A DNA stretch of 6,615 nucleotides, from NCBI GenBank assembly GCA_913776795.1, contig CAJYRH010000172.1, positions 1 through 6,615 on the forward strand. Reading direction: 5' to 3'. Shown one piece after another: positions 1 through 6,584 of the stretch. The position numbers and the translations under genes are program-made. A model generated the notes under the pieces. That model saw nothing but the letters and a program-made list of their open reading frames with translations. It was not told where the DNA came from and did not search any database. This DNA is from an uncultured Pseudorhodoferax sp. (GTDB taxonomy: Bacteria; Pseudomonadota; Gammaproteobacteria; Burkholderiales; Burkholderiaceae). Numbering within the stretch: position 1 is the stretch's first letter; the number at the start of each line of letters is the position of its first letter.

Positions 1-441
1 GAGAGCGCCCGCGTCGAGCAGCGTACCGACCTGGACAAGCTGGTCGTCGAGATCGAGACCAACGGCGCCATCACGGCCGAAGACGCCGTGCGCGCGTCGG
101 CCAAGATCCTGGTCGAGCAACTGGCCGTGTTCGCACAACTGGAAGGCAGCGAGCTGGCCGCGTTCGACGCGCCCGCACCGCGCGGCAATGCGAAGTTCGA
201 CCCGATCCTGCTGCGCCCTGTCGACGAGCTCGAACTGACCGTGCGCTCGGCCAACTGCCTCAAGGCCGAGAACATCTACTACATCGGCGATCTGATCCAG
301 CGCACCGAAAACGAGCTGCTGAAGACGCCGAACCTGGGCCGCAAGTCCTTGAACGAAATCAAGGAAGTGCTGGCCTCGCGCGGCCTGACCTTGGGCATGA
401 AGCTGGAAAGCTGGCCGCCCGCAGGCCTGGACAAGCGTTAA
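1..441 (+). CDS. rpoA: DNA-directed RNA polymerase subunit alpha, 3' part (partial)
   Basis: The reading frame is open from base 1 to TAA at 439-441, giving the last 146 residues of the alpha subunit; the 5' end lies outside the window. Alpha dimerises to nucleate core RNA polymerase assembly, and its C-terminal domain (alphaCTD) contacts UP-element DNA and activators. Visible parts are the end of the N-terminal domain ([26 protein letters not shown]), a linker (residues about 50-65 of the fragment), and the alphaCTD from [20 protein letters not shown] to the end. The Arg of [11 protein letters not shown] (codon 244-246) corresponds to E. coli Arg265, the main UP-element and CRP contact. The helix-hairpin-helix motif [12 protein letters not shown] is intact, and the tail [10 protein letters not shown] resembles Burkholderiales RpoA. 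It lies 66 bp upstream of rplQ, the standard end of the alpha operon. An internal GTG at 88 is not the true start. Confidence 0.97.
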   Translation, partial: ESARVEQRTDLDKLVVEIETNGAITAEDAVRASAKILVEQLAVFAQLEGSELAAFDAPAPRGNAKFDPILLRPVDELELTVRSANCLKAENIYYIGDLIQRTENELLKTPNLGRKSLNEIKEVLASRGLTLGMKLESWPPAGLDKR

Positions 442-458
442 TTTTCAACCTGGTGAAC

Positions 459-482
459 GGGCGGTACCTGACACGGCCGCCC
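459..482 (+). other. Intergenic hairpin between rpoA and rplQ
   Basis: GGGCGG (459-464) is the inverted complement of CCGCCC (477-482), giving a 6-bp all-GC stem with a 12-base loop. No U-run follows, so it is not a classical terminator. A role in mRNA processing, stability or partial attenuation before rplQ is inference; a chance inverted repeat in GC-rich DNA is possible. Confidence 0.3.
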
Positions 483-507
483 TGATCGATAAAGAAAGGA
501 AATCACC

Positions 508-909
508 ATGCGTCACGGACACGGACTCCGCAAGCTCAACCGCACCAGCTCGCACCGCCTGGCGATGCTGCGCAACATGATGAACTCGCTCATCGAGCAT
601 GAAGTCATCAAGACCACGGTTCCCAAGGCCAAGGAACTGCGCCGCGTCGTCGAGCCGATGATCACGCTGGCCAAGGAAGCGACGGTGGCAAACCGTCGCC
701 TGGCCTTCGACCGCCTGCGCAGCCGCGAAAGCGTCGTCAAGCTGTTCGACGAACTGGGCCCGCGTTTCAAGGCACGTCCCGGTGGCTACACGCGCATCTT
801 GAAGATGGGTTTCCGCGTCGGCGACAACGCGCCTATGGCGCTGGTCGAACTCGTTGACCGCCCAGAAGTTTCTGAAGAAGTTTCTTCCACCGAAGAGACG
901 AAGGCGTAA
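508..909 (+). CDS. rplQ: 50S ribosomal protein L17
   Basis: This 133-residue protein is the large-subunit ribosomal protein bL17, which binds 23S rRNA near the exit-tunnel side of the 50S subunit. The N-terminus [17 protein letters not shown] and the segment [17 protein letters not shown] are hallmark bL17 sequences, followed by [17 protein letters not shown] and the [29 protein letters not shown] core. The last 15 or so residues form an acidic, Ser/Glu-rich tail of the kind that varies between species. The start is fixed by the invariant MRHG and by a good Shine-Dalgarno sequence, GAAAGGA at 494-500, with 7 nt spacing. It follows rpoA by 66 bp and is normally co-transcribed with it. The stop (907-909) lies 25 bp before the tRNA gene. 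Nothing about the protein is unusual. Confidence 0.97.
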   Translation: MRHGHGLRKLNRTSSHRLAMLRNMMNSLIEHEVIKTTVPKAKELRRVVEPMITLAKEATVANRRLAFDRLRSRESVVKLFDELGPRFKARPGGYTRILKMGFRVGDNAPMALVELVDRPEVSEEVSSTEETKA

Positions 910-917
910 AAACACGC

Positions 918-923
918 TATACT
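918..923 (+). promoter_or_regulatory. Candidate -10 box for the tRNA-fMet gene
   Basis: TATACT matches five of six bases of the sigma-70 -10 consensus. It ends 11 bp before the first base of the mature tRNA, so a start near 930 would give a very short 5' leader. No good TTGACA-like -35 lies 16-18 bp upstream, where the DNA is the last codons of rplQ. The tRNA may therefore also depend on readthrough from the ribosomal operon. Confidence 0.45.
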
Positions 924-934
924 TGCTGTCTTGC

Positions 935-1011
<77 letters not shown>

Positions 1012-1041
1012 AATAAAAAGCAGTGCTGACAGGCACTTACG

Positions 1042-1063
1042 AAGCCCGCTCAACGCGGGCTTT
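1042..1063 (+). terminator. Probable terminator of the rplQ-tRNA-fMet unit
   Basis: AAGCCCGC (1042-1049) and GCGGGCTT (1055-1062) form an 8-bp stem with the 5-base loop TCAAC, followed by T then TGTCGTT. The A/T pairs at the stem base and the GC core fit an intrinsic terminator, although the T-run is short and interrupted. It lies 30 bp after the tRNA 3' end on the same strand. A smaller 5-bp inverted repeat (AGTGC/GCACT, 1022-1037) precedes it. Confidence 0.7.
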
Positions 1064-1069
1064 GTCGTT

Positions 1070-1509
1070 ACTGGGTACGCCTGTGGCGGGATTGGTGACG
1101 AGGTCTCTGTCTTCACAGATCTGGTCATCAGGCGAGGGCAAGGACACCTTGACCGTTGGGTTGTGTGTCGATGTTTTGGCTGGCGCTGGTTGTTGCCAAG
1201 CGCCGTGCCACCATGTTGGCCCGCGTGGAGAAGCGCGCGCCGGCCGCCAACTGCACTGCGGTCAGCAGTTCGACCATCTGGCCCGGCGCCAGCACGGGGC
1301 CTTCGAAGAAGCGCGTTGGGGTTTCGGTTCCCGGCAAGGGCGTCGACAAGGTGTGCCGCGGCCTCAAAGACGAACGACGGATGTGCATGGCGCTAGGTCA
1401 GCGGCACAGCGGTCATGCGGCCGCATCTTGCGTGAACGAGCGGCCGATCCACGCAGGCCGATCGGGGCGCAGAAGGTATGGCGTTCAGATGGGCCGCCAG
1501 CGGCCTGCG
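1070..1509. other. About 440 bp without a recognisable gene
   Basis: No family could be recognised on either strand here. The only mildly protein-like stretch is on the minus strand between about 1400 and 1128, reading ...FFEGPVLAPGQMVELLTA..., with a TGA just upstream of its ATG at 1388 and no good ribosome site. It could be a fragment of the gene that once lay downstream of rtcR, but I cannot name it. Plus-strand frames here look like composition-driven shadows. I saw no transposase, integrase or duplicated tRNA end. The stretch is best read as decayed DNA between the tRNA terminator and the rtcR remnant. Confidence 0.4.
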
Positions 1510-2409
1510 TCACGCGGGCCGACGCACCGGCTCCCGGCTCGGTCCGAACTTGGCCAGGTACTTGCGCAGGCGGTCGGCGTCATTGACCACCATGCGTTGT
1601 TCGCGCGACTTGTCGACAGCCGCCGGCCGGCCTCTGACAGGGTTGTTGTCGTGCGGCAGACCCAGACCACGGCATCGAGTTGACGGCGGCCGAGCAGATC
1701 CAGACTGCCAGATGACTCGGCAGGCAGAAGCTCGTCAAGGCCCGTGTCGGGCCCTTGTGCGTCGCTGACGCGCTGCCACAGGCATTGCAGCCGCAGGATC
1801 TCGGCGTCCACCAGCCCCGTCGACATCCGGCCGCTATCGGCCAGCGTGGCCATGCGTGTCACGCTGGCCATCAGGTCGCGGATGTTGCCGCGCCACAAAG
1901 CTTCGCCGGACCTGGCCAACTGCAGGTAGCGGGCCTTGGCTTCGACGTTGAACCGTACTGCGCGGCCGGATTGCGCAAGCGGCCCGTGCGAGCAGGCGGT
2001 CCACGTTGGGCTCGATGTCTTCGGGGCGCTGCGCCAGGCCGGGCAGGGTGTAGGCCCAGAGGTTGATCTGCGCGAGCAGGTCCTCGCGGAAGCGCGCCTG
2101 CGCCACGCCCACGCGTCGATCGCGGTTGGTGCCCACCATCAGCTCGAAGTCGCTGCCGACCTCCTTGTCGCTGCCCATGGGCAGAAAGCGCTTCTCTTCG
2201 ACCGCGTCGAGCAGCATGGCCTGCGCGTCCAGGGCCGGCTCGCCAATCTCGTCGAGGAACAGCACGCCCTGGTGGGCGGTGCGCAGCAGGCCGCCGCGGT
2301 CGCTCGCTGCATCCGTGTACGCGCCCTTCCTGTGGCCAACCGAGGGTTCGTGCTCGTCACGGGCACGCAGCTGAGCGGCGACCGGCTCGTGCACTGGCTG
2401 CGGCGCCAC
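1510..2409 (-). pseudogene. rtcR: rtcR remnant: sigma-54-dependent regulator of RNA repair, 5'-truncated and frameshifted
   Basis: RtcR is the AAA+ activator that, with sigma-54, switches on the rtcBA RNA-ligase/cyclase genes. The remnant covers part of the AAA+ domain and the C-terminus in three pieces. Piece A (about 2409-1960) has GHRKGAYTDA, at the GAFTGA-loop position, then Walker B GVLFLDEIGE, QAMLLDAVEEKRFLPMGSD and RFREDLLAQINLW. Piece B (about 1957-1617) is in another frame: VRFNVEAKARYLQLA, LWRGNIRDLMASVTRMATLAD, then LSEAGRRL. Piece C returns to the first frame: DKSREQRMVVNDADRLRKYL, ending at TGA (1512-1510). The first shift lies near 1953-1960 (+1 or -2), the second near 1612-1619 (about -1, TTCGAC apparently reduced to TCGAC). 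Walker A and the whole N-terminal sensory (CARF-like) domain are missing; the frame upstream of 2409 encodes nothing RtcR-like. An Arg-to-Gln change appears in REDLLAQINLW, where relatives read AR. It cannot make a working regulator. No rtcB or rtcA is in the window. Confidence 0.88.
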
Positions 2410-2418
2410 CGCTGAGGC

Positions 2419-2442
2419 CGGCCGGCGCCTGAGCGCCGGCCG
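2419..2442 (-). terminator. Strong GC hairpin after the flavoenzyme unit (probable terminator)
   Basis: Bases 2419-2428 and 2433-2442 are perfect inverted complements, giving a 10-bp all-GC stem with a 4-base loop. On the minus strand it starts about 20 nt after the stop codon of the SolA-like gene (2465-2463), the right place for a transcription stop. No U-run follows, so it may act as a 3' stability or Rho-assisted element rather than a classical intrinsic terminator. It also sits at the 5' edge of the rtcR remnant. Confidence 0.45.
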
Positions 2443-2462
2443 CGGGCTGGGGGCCTGCAGCC

Positions 2463-3698
2463 TCAGGGCAGCGCGGGCACCGCTGCCGGCTGGGCCGGCC
2501 GGCGCCGGAACGGCGCCAGCAGGCTGCCGCTGCCCACATCCAGCAGCTTCAGCGCGATCGCCTCGCCCAGGCCGGCCGAATGCTTGAAGCCGTGGCCCGA
2601 GCAGGCCGAGGCCAGCCAGACCTGGGGCAGGCCGTCGAGCCGGTCGACCACGAAGTCGCGGTCGCGCGTGACGGTGTACATGCAGGCCTGCGAGCGCACG
2701 GGGTGGGGATGGACCTGCGGGAAGCGGCCGGCGACGCGGCTGGCGTACATGGCGGCGGATTCGTCTGCATCGACGTCACGGCGCAGCGCGTCTGGCGTGG
2801 TGGGCTCGGCGTACTGCTCGGTGGCGACCTTGAGCGAGGGCAGGCCGGTGTCGATGGACGGACAGCCGTAGAAGTAGTCCTCCTCGCGCTCGCCGTACAT
2901 CCAGATGAACACCGGGAAGCGGCCCGGCGCGAACTGCAGCGCGGCTGCGGGCGGCAGCGCGAACCAGTGCATCGTCTGCCGGTACACGCCGAACTCCTGC
3001 GCCCAGGCCACGCCGTCCGCATGGCCCTGCGCGCGCAGGAACTCCGGCAGCCAGGCGCCCACGCTGAGCACCACCTGGCGCGCGCGGTGGCGGCCGGCGC
3101 CGGTCACGAGTTCCACGGTGCCGTCGGCCTGCGGCGCCAGGTCCAGCAGCGTCTCGCCCAGGCGCAGCTGCGCGCCGTAGGCGCGGGCCACGGCCAGTTG
3201 CGCGCGGATGGCCTCCTCGGGGCGGACCAGGCCGGCCTGCGGCTCCCAGTAGCCCAGCTCCTCGCCGGTCAGTGCGAAGGCGGGGAAGCGCCTGCGGATC
3301 TCGCGCGCGTCCAGCAGCTCGTGGGCGATGCCGTGGCGCTGTGCGCTGGCGATGGTGCGGCGCAGGAAATCGGGCTTGCCGTGGTGCTGCCGGCGGCTGT
3401 TCTCGCTGCCCAGGACCAGGCCGCCGGTCGCCTCGTACAGGTGGCGCCCGGTCAGGCGCTCGAGCTCGCGCCAGATGGCGTGCGAACGGCGCACCAGCGG
3501 CACGTAGGCGTCGCCCTCTCCGATGGCCAGGCGCGTGATGCGCGACGCGCCGTGCGAGGAACCCAGGTCGTGCGGCGGCGTGTGGCGGTCCAGGCCCAGC
3601 ACGCGCACGCCGCGCTGCGCCAGCGGCCGCACGATGGCGGCGCCCAGCGCGCCCAGGCCCACGACGGCCACATCGTGGGGTTCCGCATGCAGACCCAT
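2463..3698 (-). CDS. solA: FAD-dependent amine oxidase, SolA / monomeric sarcosine oxidase family
   Basis: This 411-residue cytoplasmic flavoprotein is somewhat longer than typical SolA/MSOX (about 370-390). The family oxidises N-methylated amino acids (N-methyltryptophan, sarcosine) with O2, releasing formaldehyde and H2O2. The Rossmann motif VVGLGALGAA has G14, G16 and G19. SSHGASRITRLA (47-58) is the MSOX-type flavin/substrate segment. Lys290 in PSLKVATE aligns with the O2-activating Lys265 of Bacillus MSOX. Cys339 in QACMYTVT aligns with the cysteine that binds FAD covalently (Cys315). SGHGFKHSAGLGEA (367-380) is the C-terminal FAD motif. The extra length is a Pro/Ala-rich tail. I chose ATG 3698 because it lies 4 nt after the stop of the binding-protein gene; an upstream in-frame ATG at 3731 would add 11 residues and overlap that gene. 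There is no clear ribosome site, so translational coupling is likely. The symbol rests on family resemblance only; the true substrate is unknown. Confidence 0.9.
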   Translation of the reverse strand: MGLHAEPHDVAVVGLGALGAAIVRPLAQRGVRVLGLDRHTPPHDLGSSHGASRITRLAIGEGDAYVPLVRRSHAIWRELERLTGRHLYEATGGLVLGSENSRRQHHGKPDFLRRTIASAQRHGIAHELLDAREIRRRFPAFALTGEELGYWEPQAGLVRPEEAIRAQLAVARAYGAQLRLGETLLDLAPQADGTVELVTGAGRHRARQVVLSVGAWLPEFLRAQGHADGVAWAQEFGVYRQTMHWFALPPAAALQFAPGRFPVFIWMYGEREEDYFYGCPSIDTGLPSLKVATEQYAEPTTPDALRRDVDADESAAMYASRVAGRFPQVHPHPVRSQACMYTVTRDRDFVVDRLDGLPQVWLASACSGHGFKHSAGLGEAIALKLLDVGSGSLLAPFRRRPAQPAAVPALP

Positions 3699-3702
3699 GG
3701 CT

Positions 3703-4668
3703 TCAGACCACGCCCAGGTCGAGGAACGCATCCTTCACCTGCACCGGCCTGGGGATCAGCTTGATCTTGTAGAACGCGTCGGCCAGCTGCTGCTGGTCCT
3801 GTGCGATCGCATCGCTCAGCGGCACCACGCCGTAGCGCCGCCGCTGCGTGGCCAGCTGGAGCACCTGCGGGTCGACCTTGAGCTGCGGTGCCAACGTGGC
3901 CACCAGTTCGTCGGGATGGGCCTGCGACCAGGCATTGGTCTTGTGCAGTTCGGCGAACACGGTGCGCAGCACGTCCTGGTGGGCGCGGGCGTAGCCGGGC
4001 GTGGCGAAGTGGTAGGTGCGGTTGTGCGTGAGGCCGGCACCGTCGAACAGCAGGCGCGCGCCCGTGGCCACCTGGGCGCCGGCCAGGAACGGGTCCCACA
4101 GGCCGATGGCCGAGACGCTGCCGGACTGCAGCGCGGCCCCGGTGTCGGAGGCCGTGACGATGTAGACCGGGTCCACGTCCTCGTAGCGCAGGCCGGCGGC
4201 TTCCAGCGCGCGGTACAGCACGTACTGCGTGTTGTAGCCGCGGCCCGCGGCCACGCGTTTGCCCTTGAGGTCACCGATGGTGCGAATTGGCGCGTCGGCC
4301 GGCACCAGGAAGCCCACGCCCTGCGGGGAGGGGCTCTCGGCGGCCAGGTAGGCCAGGCCCTTGCCGCTGGCCTGCTGGAACACGCCGATGCCGTCGGCCG
4401 CGTGGCCGAAGTCGATGGCGCCGGCCGCCAGCGCCTCAGAAAGCTGGCCGCCGCCCAGGAACTCGTGCCACTCGACGCGCACGCCCTGCGGCGCCAGTGC
4501 CCGCTCGAGCTGACCCGTGCCCTTGAGGATGTTGAGCGTGTTGAACTTCTGGTAGCCGATGCGCACCGTGCGGGGCGTCTGGGCCGACACGCTGCCCGTG
4601 GCGATGAAGGCGGCCGCTGCGGCGGCGCTGCGCAGGGCGCGGCGGCGCGAGGTGAAGTGGGTGGTCAT
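3703..4668 (-). CDS. SsuA-type ABC transporter periplasmic binding protein (aliphatic sulfonate family)
   Basis: This 321-residue protein is a secreted solute-binding protein of the sulfonate/nitrate/taurine (SsuA/TauA/NrtA) ABC family. An N-terminal signal (about residues 1-29) has SRRRALRS, which could be a Tat twin-arginine motif, then an Ala-rich core and the cleavage site VSA-Q. The mature part starts RIGYQKFNTLNILK (36-49), then EFLGGGQLSEALAAGAIDFG (69-88), DLKGKRVAAGRGYNTQYVL (133-151), IGLWDPF (188-194) and ends with IPRPVQVKDAF, all in SsuA order. The ATG at 4668 is set by the signal peptide; the ribosome site is weak. It follows the DUF3088 gene by 100 bp and precedes the oxidase gene by 4 nt. 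No permease or ATPase gene is in the window, so its partners must lie elsewhere. The family gives sulfonates as likely ligands, but SsuA-like proteins bind varied anions, so this is not proven. Confidence 0.92.
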   Translation of the reverse strand: MTTHFTSRRRALRSAAAAAAFIATGSVSAQTPRTVRIGYQKFNTLNILKGTGQLERALAPQGVRVEWHEFLGGGQLSEALAAGAIDFGHAADGIGVFQQASGKGLAYLAAESPSPQGVGFLVPADAPIRTIGDLKGKRVAAGRGYNTQYVLYRALEAAGLRYEDVDPVYIVTASDTGAALQSGSVSAIGLWDPFLAGAQVATGARLLFDGAGLTHNRTYHFATPGYARAHQDVLRTVFAELHKTNAWSQAHPDELVATLAPQLKVDPQVLQLATQRRRYGVVPLSDAIAQDQQQLADAFYKIKLIPRPVQVKDAFLDLGVV

Positions 4669-4768
4669 GGGCGGGTCGATGGTGAAGCAACCCGTTCAGC
4701 GTAGTGGGCCGCGGGCCCGCGCGCCACGATCCATCGCGCATGTCGATATGCGCTTCCTTCAGATGCGC

Positions 4769-5116
4769 TCAGTGGACCTTGAAGTAGCCGTGGCGTTCGG
4801 CCAGCAGCGCGAGGATGCGGCGCGGGTCGTTGACGAAGCGCCGGCCGTTGGCCTGCAGCGCATCGGCGGGCGCGGGCGCCACGTCGTCGCCCAGGATCAG
4901 CACGGGCAGGCTCTGGTGCTCGGCGCCCAGCGCCTCCACCACGGCACGGCGCGGGCGCTCGAACGGCACGCGCGCGACATCGAGGCGCGCGCCGCGCGGC
5001 GGGTCGCTGGCGAGCAGGCCTTCCACGGGCAGGCAGTCGATGCAGACGAATTGCTCGCCGGGGTAGGTGCTGTCGCTGAAGCCGGTCTGCAGCAGGATGA
5101 GTCGGTCGTTGGCCAT
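4769..5116 (-). CDS. DUF3088 domain protein with CxxC motif
   Basis: This 115-residue protein matches the DUF3088 family from memory: LILLQTGFSDSTYPGEQFVC resembles the family start (LFLLKPGF.D...PG..FYCP.C), followed by VEGLLAS, LPVLILGDD and NGRRFVNDP near the end. C25-I-D-C28 forms a CxxC pair after the first strand, and the short alpha/beta pattern suggests a thioredoxin-like fold. Redox, metal-binding or disulfide roles are possible; no function is established that I know of. There is no signal peptide, so it is probably cytoplasmic. The frame is open far upstream, to about 5434, but I chose ATG 5116 because the homologous N-terminus begins there and the upstream part overlaps the preceding gene out of frame. 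It lies 73 bp after the acyl-CoA-dehydrogenase-like gene and 100 bp before the binding-protein gene, all on the same strand. Confidence 0.85.
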   Translation of the reverse strand: MANDRLILLQTGFSDSTYPGEQFVCIDCLPVEGLLASDPPRGARLDVARVPFERPRRAVVEALGAEHQSLPVLILGDDVAPAPADALQANGRRFVNDPRRILALLAERHGYFKVH

Positions 5117-5189
5117 GGTGTCGTCGGTCCGTGGGGTCAGGAGGGCGGTGAAGGCCGCGGCCCGGCGGCCGTCGGGGCCAGCGGTGGCG

Positions 5190-6398
5190 TCACACGCCGA
5201 GCGCGCGCCGGCCGGCCGCGGCCAGCACGGCGTCGCTCTGCGGCGCGTGCACGCGCCCGCACAGCACATTGCGCAGATGGCGCTGCAGCGGGTTCTGGCG
5301 CGACAGGCCGTGGTTGCCGCACAGCCGCAAGGCCAGTTCCACGGCCTGGATCGCCTGGTCCGTGACGCTGTGCTTGAGCAGGCCGCTGTCGGCGGCACCC
5401 GGGGTCTCGCCGCACTCGACGGCGGCCACCGCATCGTCGAGCAGCACGCGGTTCACGCGCAGCAGGGCCTCGATCGCGCCCAGGGCCTCGTGCGTGCGGG
5501 GCAGGCTGGCCAGCGGCGCGCCCAGGCTGCCAGGCGCGCGGGTGCGCAGGAAGCCCACCAGCCAGTCGCGTGCGGCACGCGCCACGGCGTCGTACAGCGC
5601 ACCCAGCAGCACCGCCATCCAGGCCTGGTGGCTGGCGTGCGCCTCGATGTCGGCCGCCGTGCCCGCGCCGGGTGCCCAGTCGCCCGGCGCGCGCAGGTCC
5701 ACCGCGTGGTCGGCCGGCAGCGCCACCTCGTCGAACACCGCCTCGTGGCTGCCCGAGGCGCGCAGGCCCAGGTGGTCCCAGCTGCGCACGATGCGGATGC
5801 CCGGCGCGTCGCGCGGCACCAGGAACACGCCCACGCGCGGCGTGGCCTCGTCGGTGCGGCCCCAGACGGCCAGCCAGCGCAGGCCTTCGACGCCGGTGCA
5901 GTACAGCTTGTGGCCGGACAGGCGCCAGCCCTCGCCGTGGCGGCGCGCCACCGTGTCGGGCAGGCCGCCGCGGCTGGGCGAGCCCAGCACCGGCTCGACG
6001 CGCAATGCGTTCACCAGCGCACCGTGCTGCGCCGCATCGCGGGCCACCCGCTCGCGCAGGTGCAGCGGCCAGCGGCTGTCGCCGCGCACGATGGCCTGGT
6101 GCTGCACGTAGGTCATGGTCAGGATCAGCGCGGTGGACGGCTCGGCGTAGCCCACGGCGGCGACCACGCGGCGTGCCTGCGCCAGGCCGGCGCCACCGCC
6201 GCCCCAGGGCTTGGGCGCCACCAGCGCGACCAGCCCGGCCTCGTGCAGCGCGGCGAAGTTGGCGTGCGGAAACGCGCCGGTGGTGTCGAGCTCGGCCGCG
6301 CCGGACGCGAACTGCGCGCCCAGGCGTGCCAGCACGGCCGGCGCCACGCCAGGCGTGGTCGGCGCATCGGGCAGGCGGTAGAGAAGCGAGGTGTTCAT
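5190..6398 (-). CDS. Acyl-CoA dehydrogenase-fold flavoprotein, possible class D monooxygenase-like enzyme
   Basis: This 402-residue protein has the acyl-CoA dehydrogenase architecture: an N-terminal helical domain (LHEAGLVALVAPKPWGGGGA, 51-70; YAEPSTALILTM, 84-95), a middle beta domain (GWRLSGHKLYCTG, 157-169; WDHLGLRASGSHEAVFDEV, 207-225) and a C-terminal helical domain ending CGNHGLSRQNPLQRHLRNV (360-378). Where true acyl-CoA dehydrogenases have YEGT with the catalytic Glu (MCAD Glu376), this protein has HAPQ (384-387). I also see no Glu at the alternative isovaleryl-CoA-dehydrogenase position. That pattern recalls DszC/SfnB-type flavin monooxygenases, which act on organosulfur compounds with a separate flavin reductase. 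ATG 6398 is preferred because family similarity begins soon after; ATG 6419 would add 7 residues, and neither has a strong ribosome site. It appears to be the first gene of the minus-strand unit. Confidence 0.87.
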   Translation of the reverse strand: MNTSLLYRLPDAPTTPGVAPAVLARLGAQFASGAAELDTTGAFPHANFAALHEAGLVALVAPKPWGGGGAGLAQARRVVAAVGYAEPSTALILTMTYVQHQAIVRGDSRWPLHLRERVARDAAQHGALVNALRVEPVLGSPSRGGLPDTVARRHGEGWRLSGHKLYCTGVEGLRWLAVWGRTDEATPRVGVFLVPRDAPGIRIVRSWDHLGLRASGSHEAVFDEVALPADHAVDLRAPGDWAPGAGTAADIEAHASHQAWMAVLLGALYDAVARAARDWLVGFLRTRAPGSLGAPLASLPRTHEALGAIEALLRVNRVLLDDAVAAVECGETPGAADSGLLKHSVTDQAIQAVELALRLCGNHGLSRQNPLQRHLRNVLCGRVHAPQSDAVLAAAGRRALGV

Positions 6399-6584
6399 GG
6401 ATGGTGCAGCCGCCCGCATCCCGGCAGGGGCAGGGTATGCGCTGGCGGCTTGGCGTGCCCCAGCGTAGCGGGCCGCAGGCGCTGCGCAAACTTGCCAGGC
6501 GCATATGCAAAGCCGCTTTTCTTCGTTGGTGGCGGTCGCGGCGCTGGCTAAGGTTTGCGGTTCGGCAACGACCAGGACCCGCGC
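6399..6584. promoter_or_regulatory. Probable divergent promoter region
   Basis: These 186 bp separate the minus-strand flavoprotein start from a possible plus-strand start at 6585. The stretch around 6485-6525 is more AT-rich than the surrounding genes and contains a perfect 8-bp palindrome GCATATGC (6501-6508). On the plus strand TTGGTG (6526-6531) and TAAGGT (6549-6554) are 17 bp apart, a weak sigma-70-like pair. I found no clear minus-strand promoter and cannot assign an operator to a named regulator. Confidence 0.3.

Noticed and set aside
2335..2415. Plus-strand peptide ending RGFVLVTGTQLSGDRLVHWL...stop at 2415, which looks like a natural C-terminus
   Set aside because: The opposite strand of the same bases aligns, weakly but with correct spacing, to RtcR just before the GH.KGA motif (A, L, R matches), and I cannot name a family for the plus-strand peptide.
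2580..3764. 394-residue plus-strand frame
   Set aside because: It is antisense to the SolA-like gene, rich in Gly/Ala/Arg/Val/Gln with no recognisable domain, and is explained by GC-rich codon positions.
3452..4099. 215-residue minus-strand frame overlapping the binding-protein and oxidase genes
   Set aside because: It is out of frame with both, Pro/Arg/Ala-rich, and both real genes have clear family motifs through the same DNA.
4710..4721. 12-bp perfect palindrome CGCGGGCCCGCG between the DUF3088 and binding-protein genes
   Set aside because: It has no loop, no U-run and no known operator match, and is common by chance in such GC-rich DNA.
5067..6551. 494-residue plus-strand frame
   Set aside because: It is antisense to the acyl-CoA-dehydrogenase-like gene, with low-complexity His/Arg/Ala/Gln/Gly composition and no family match.
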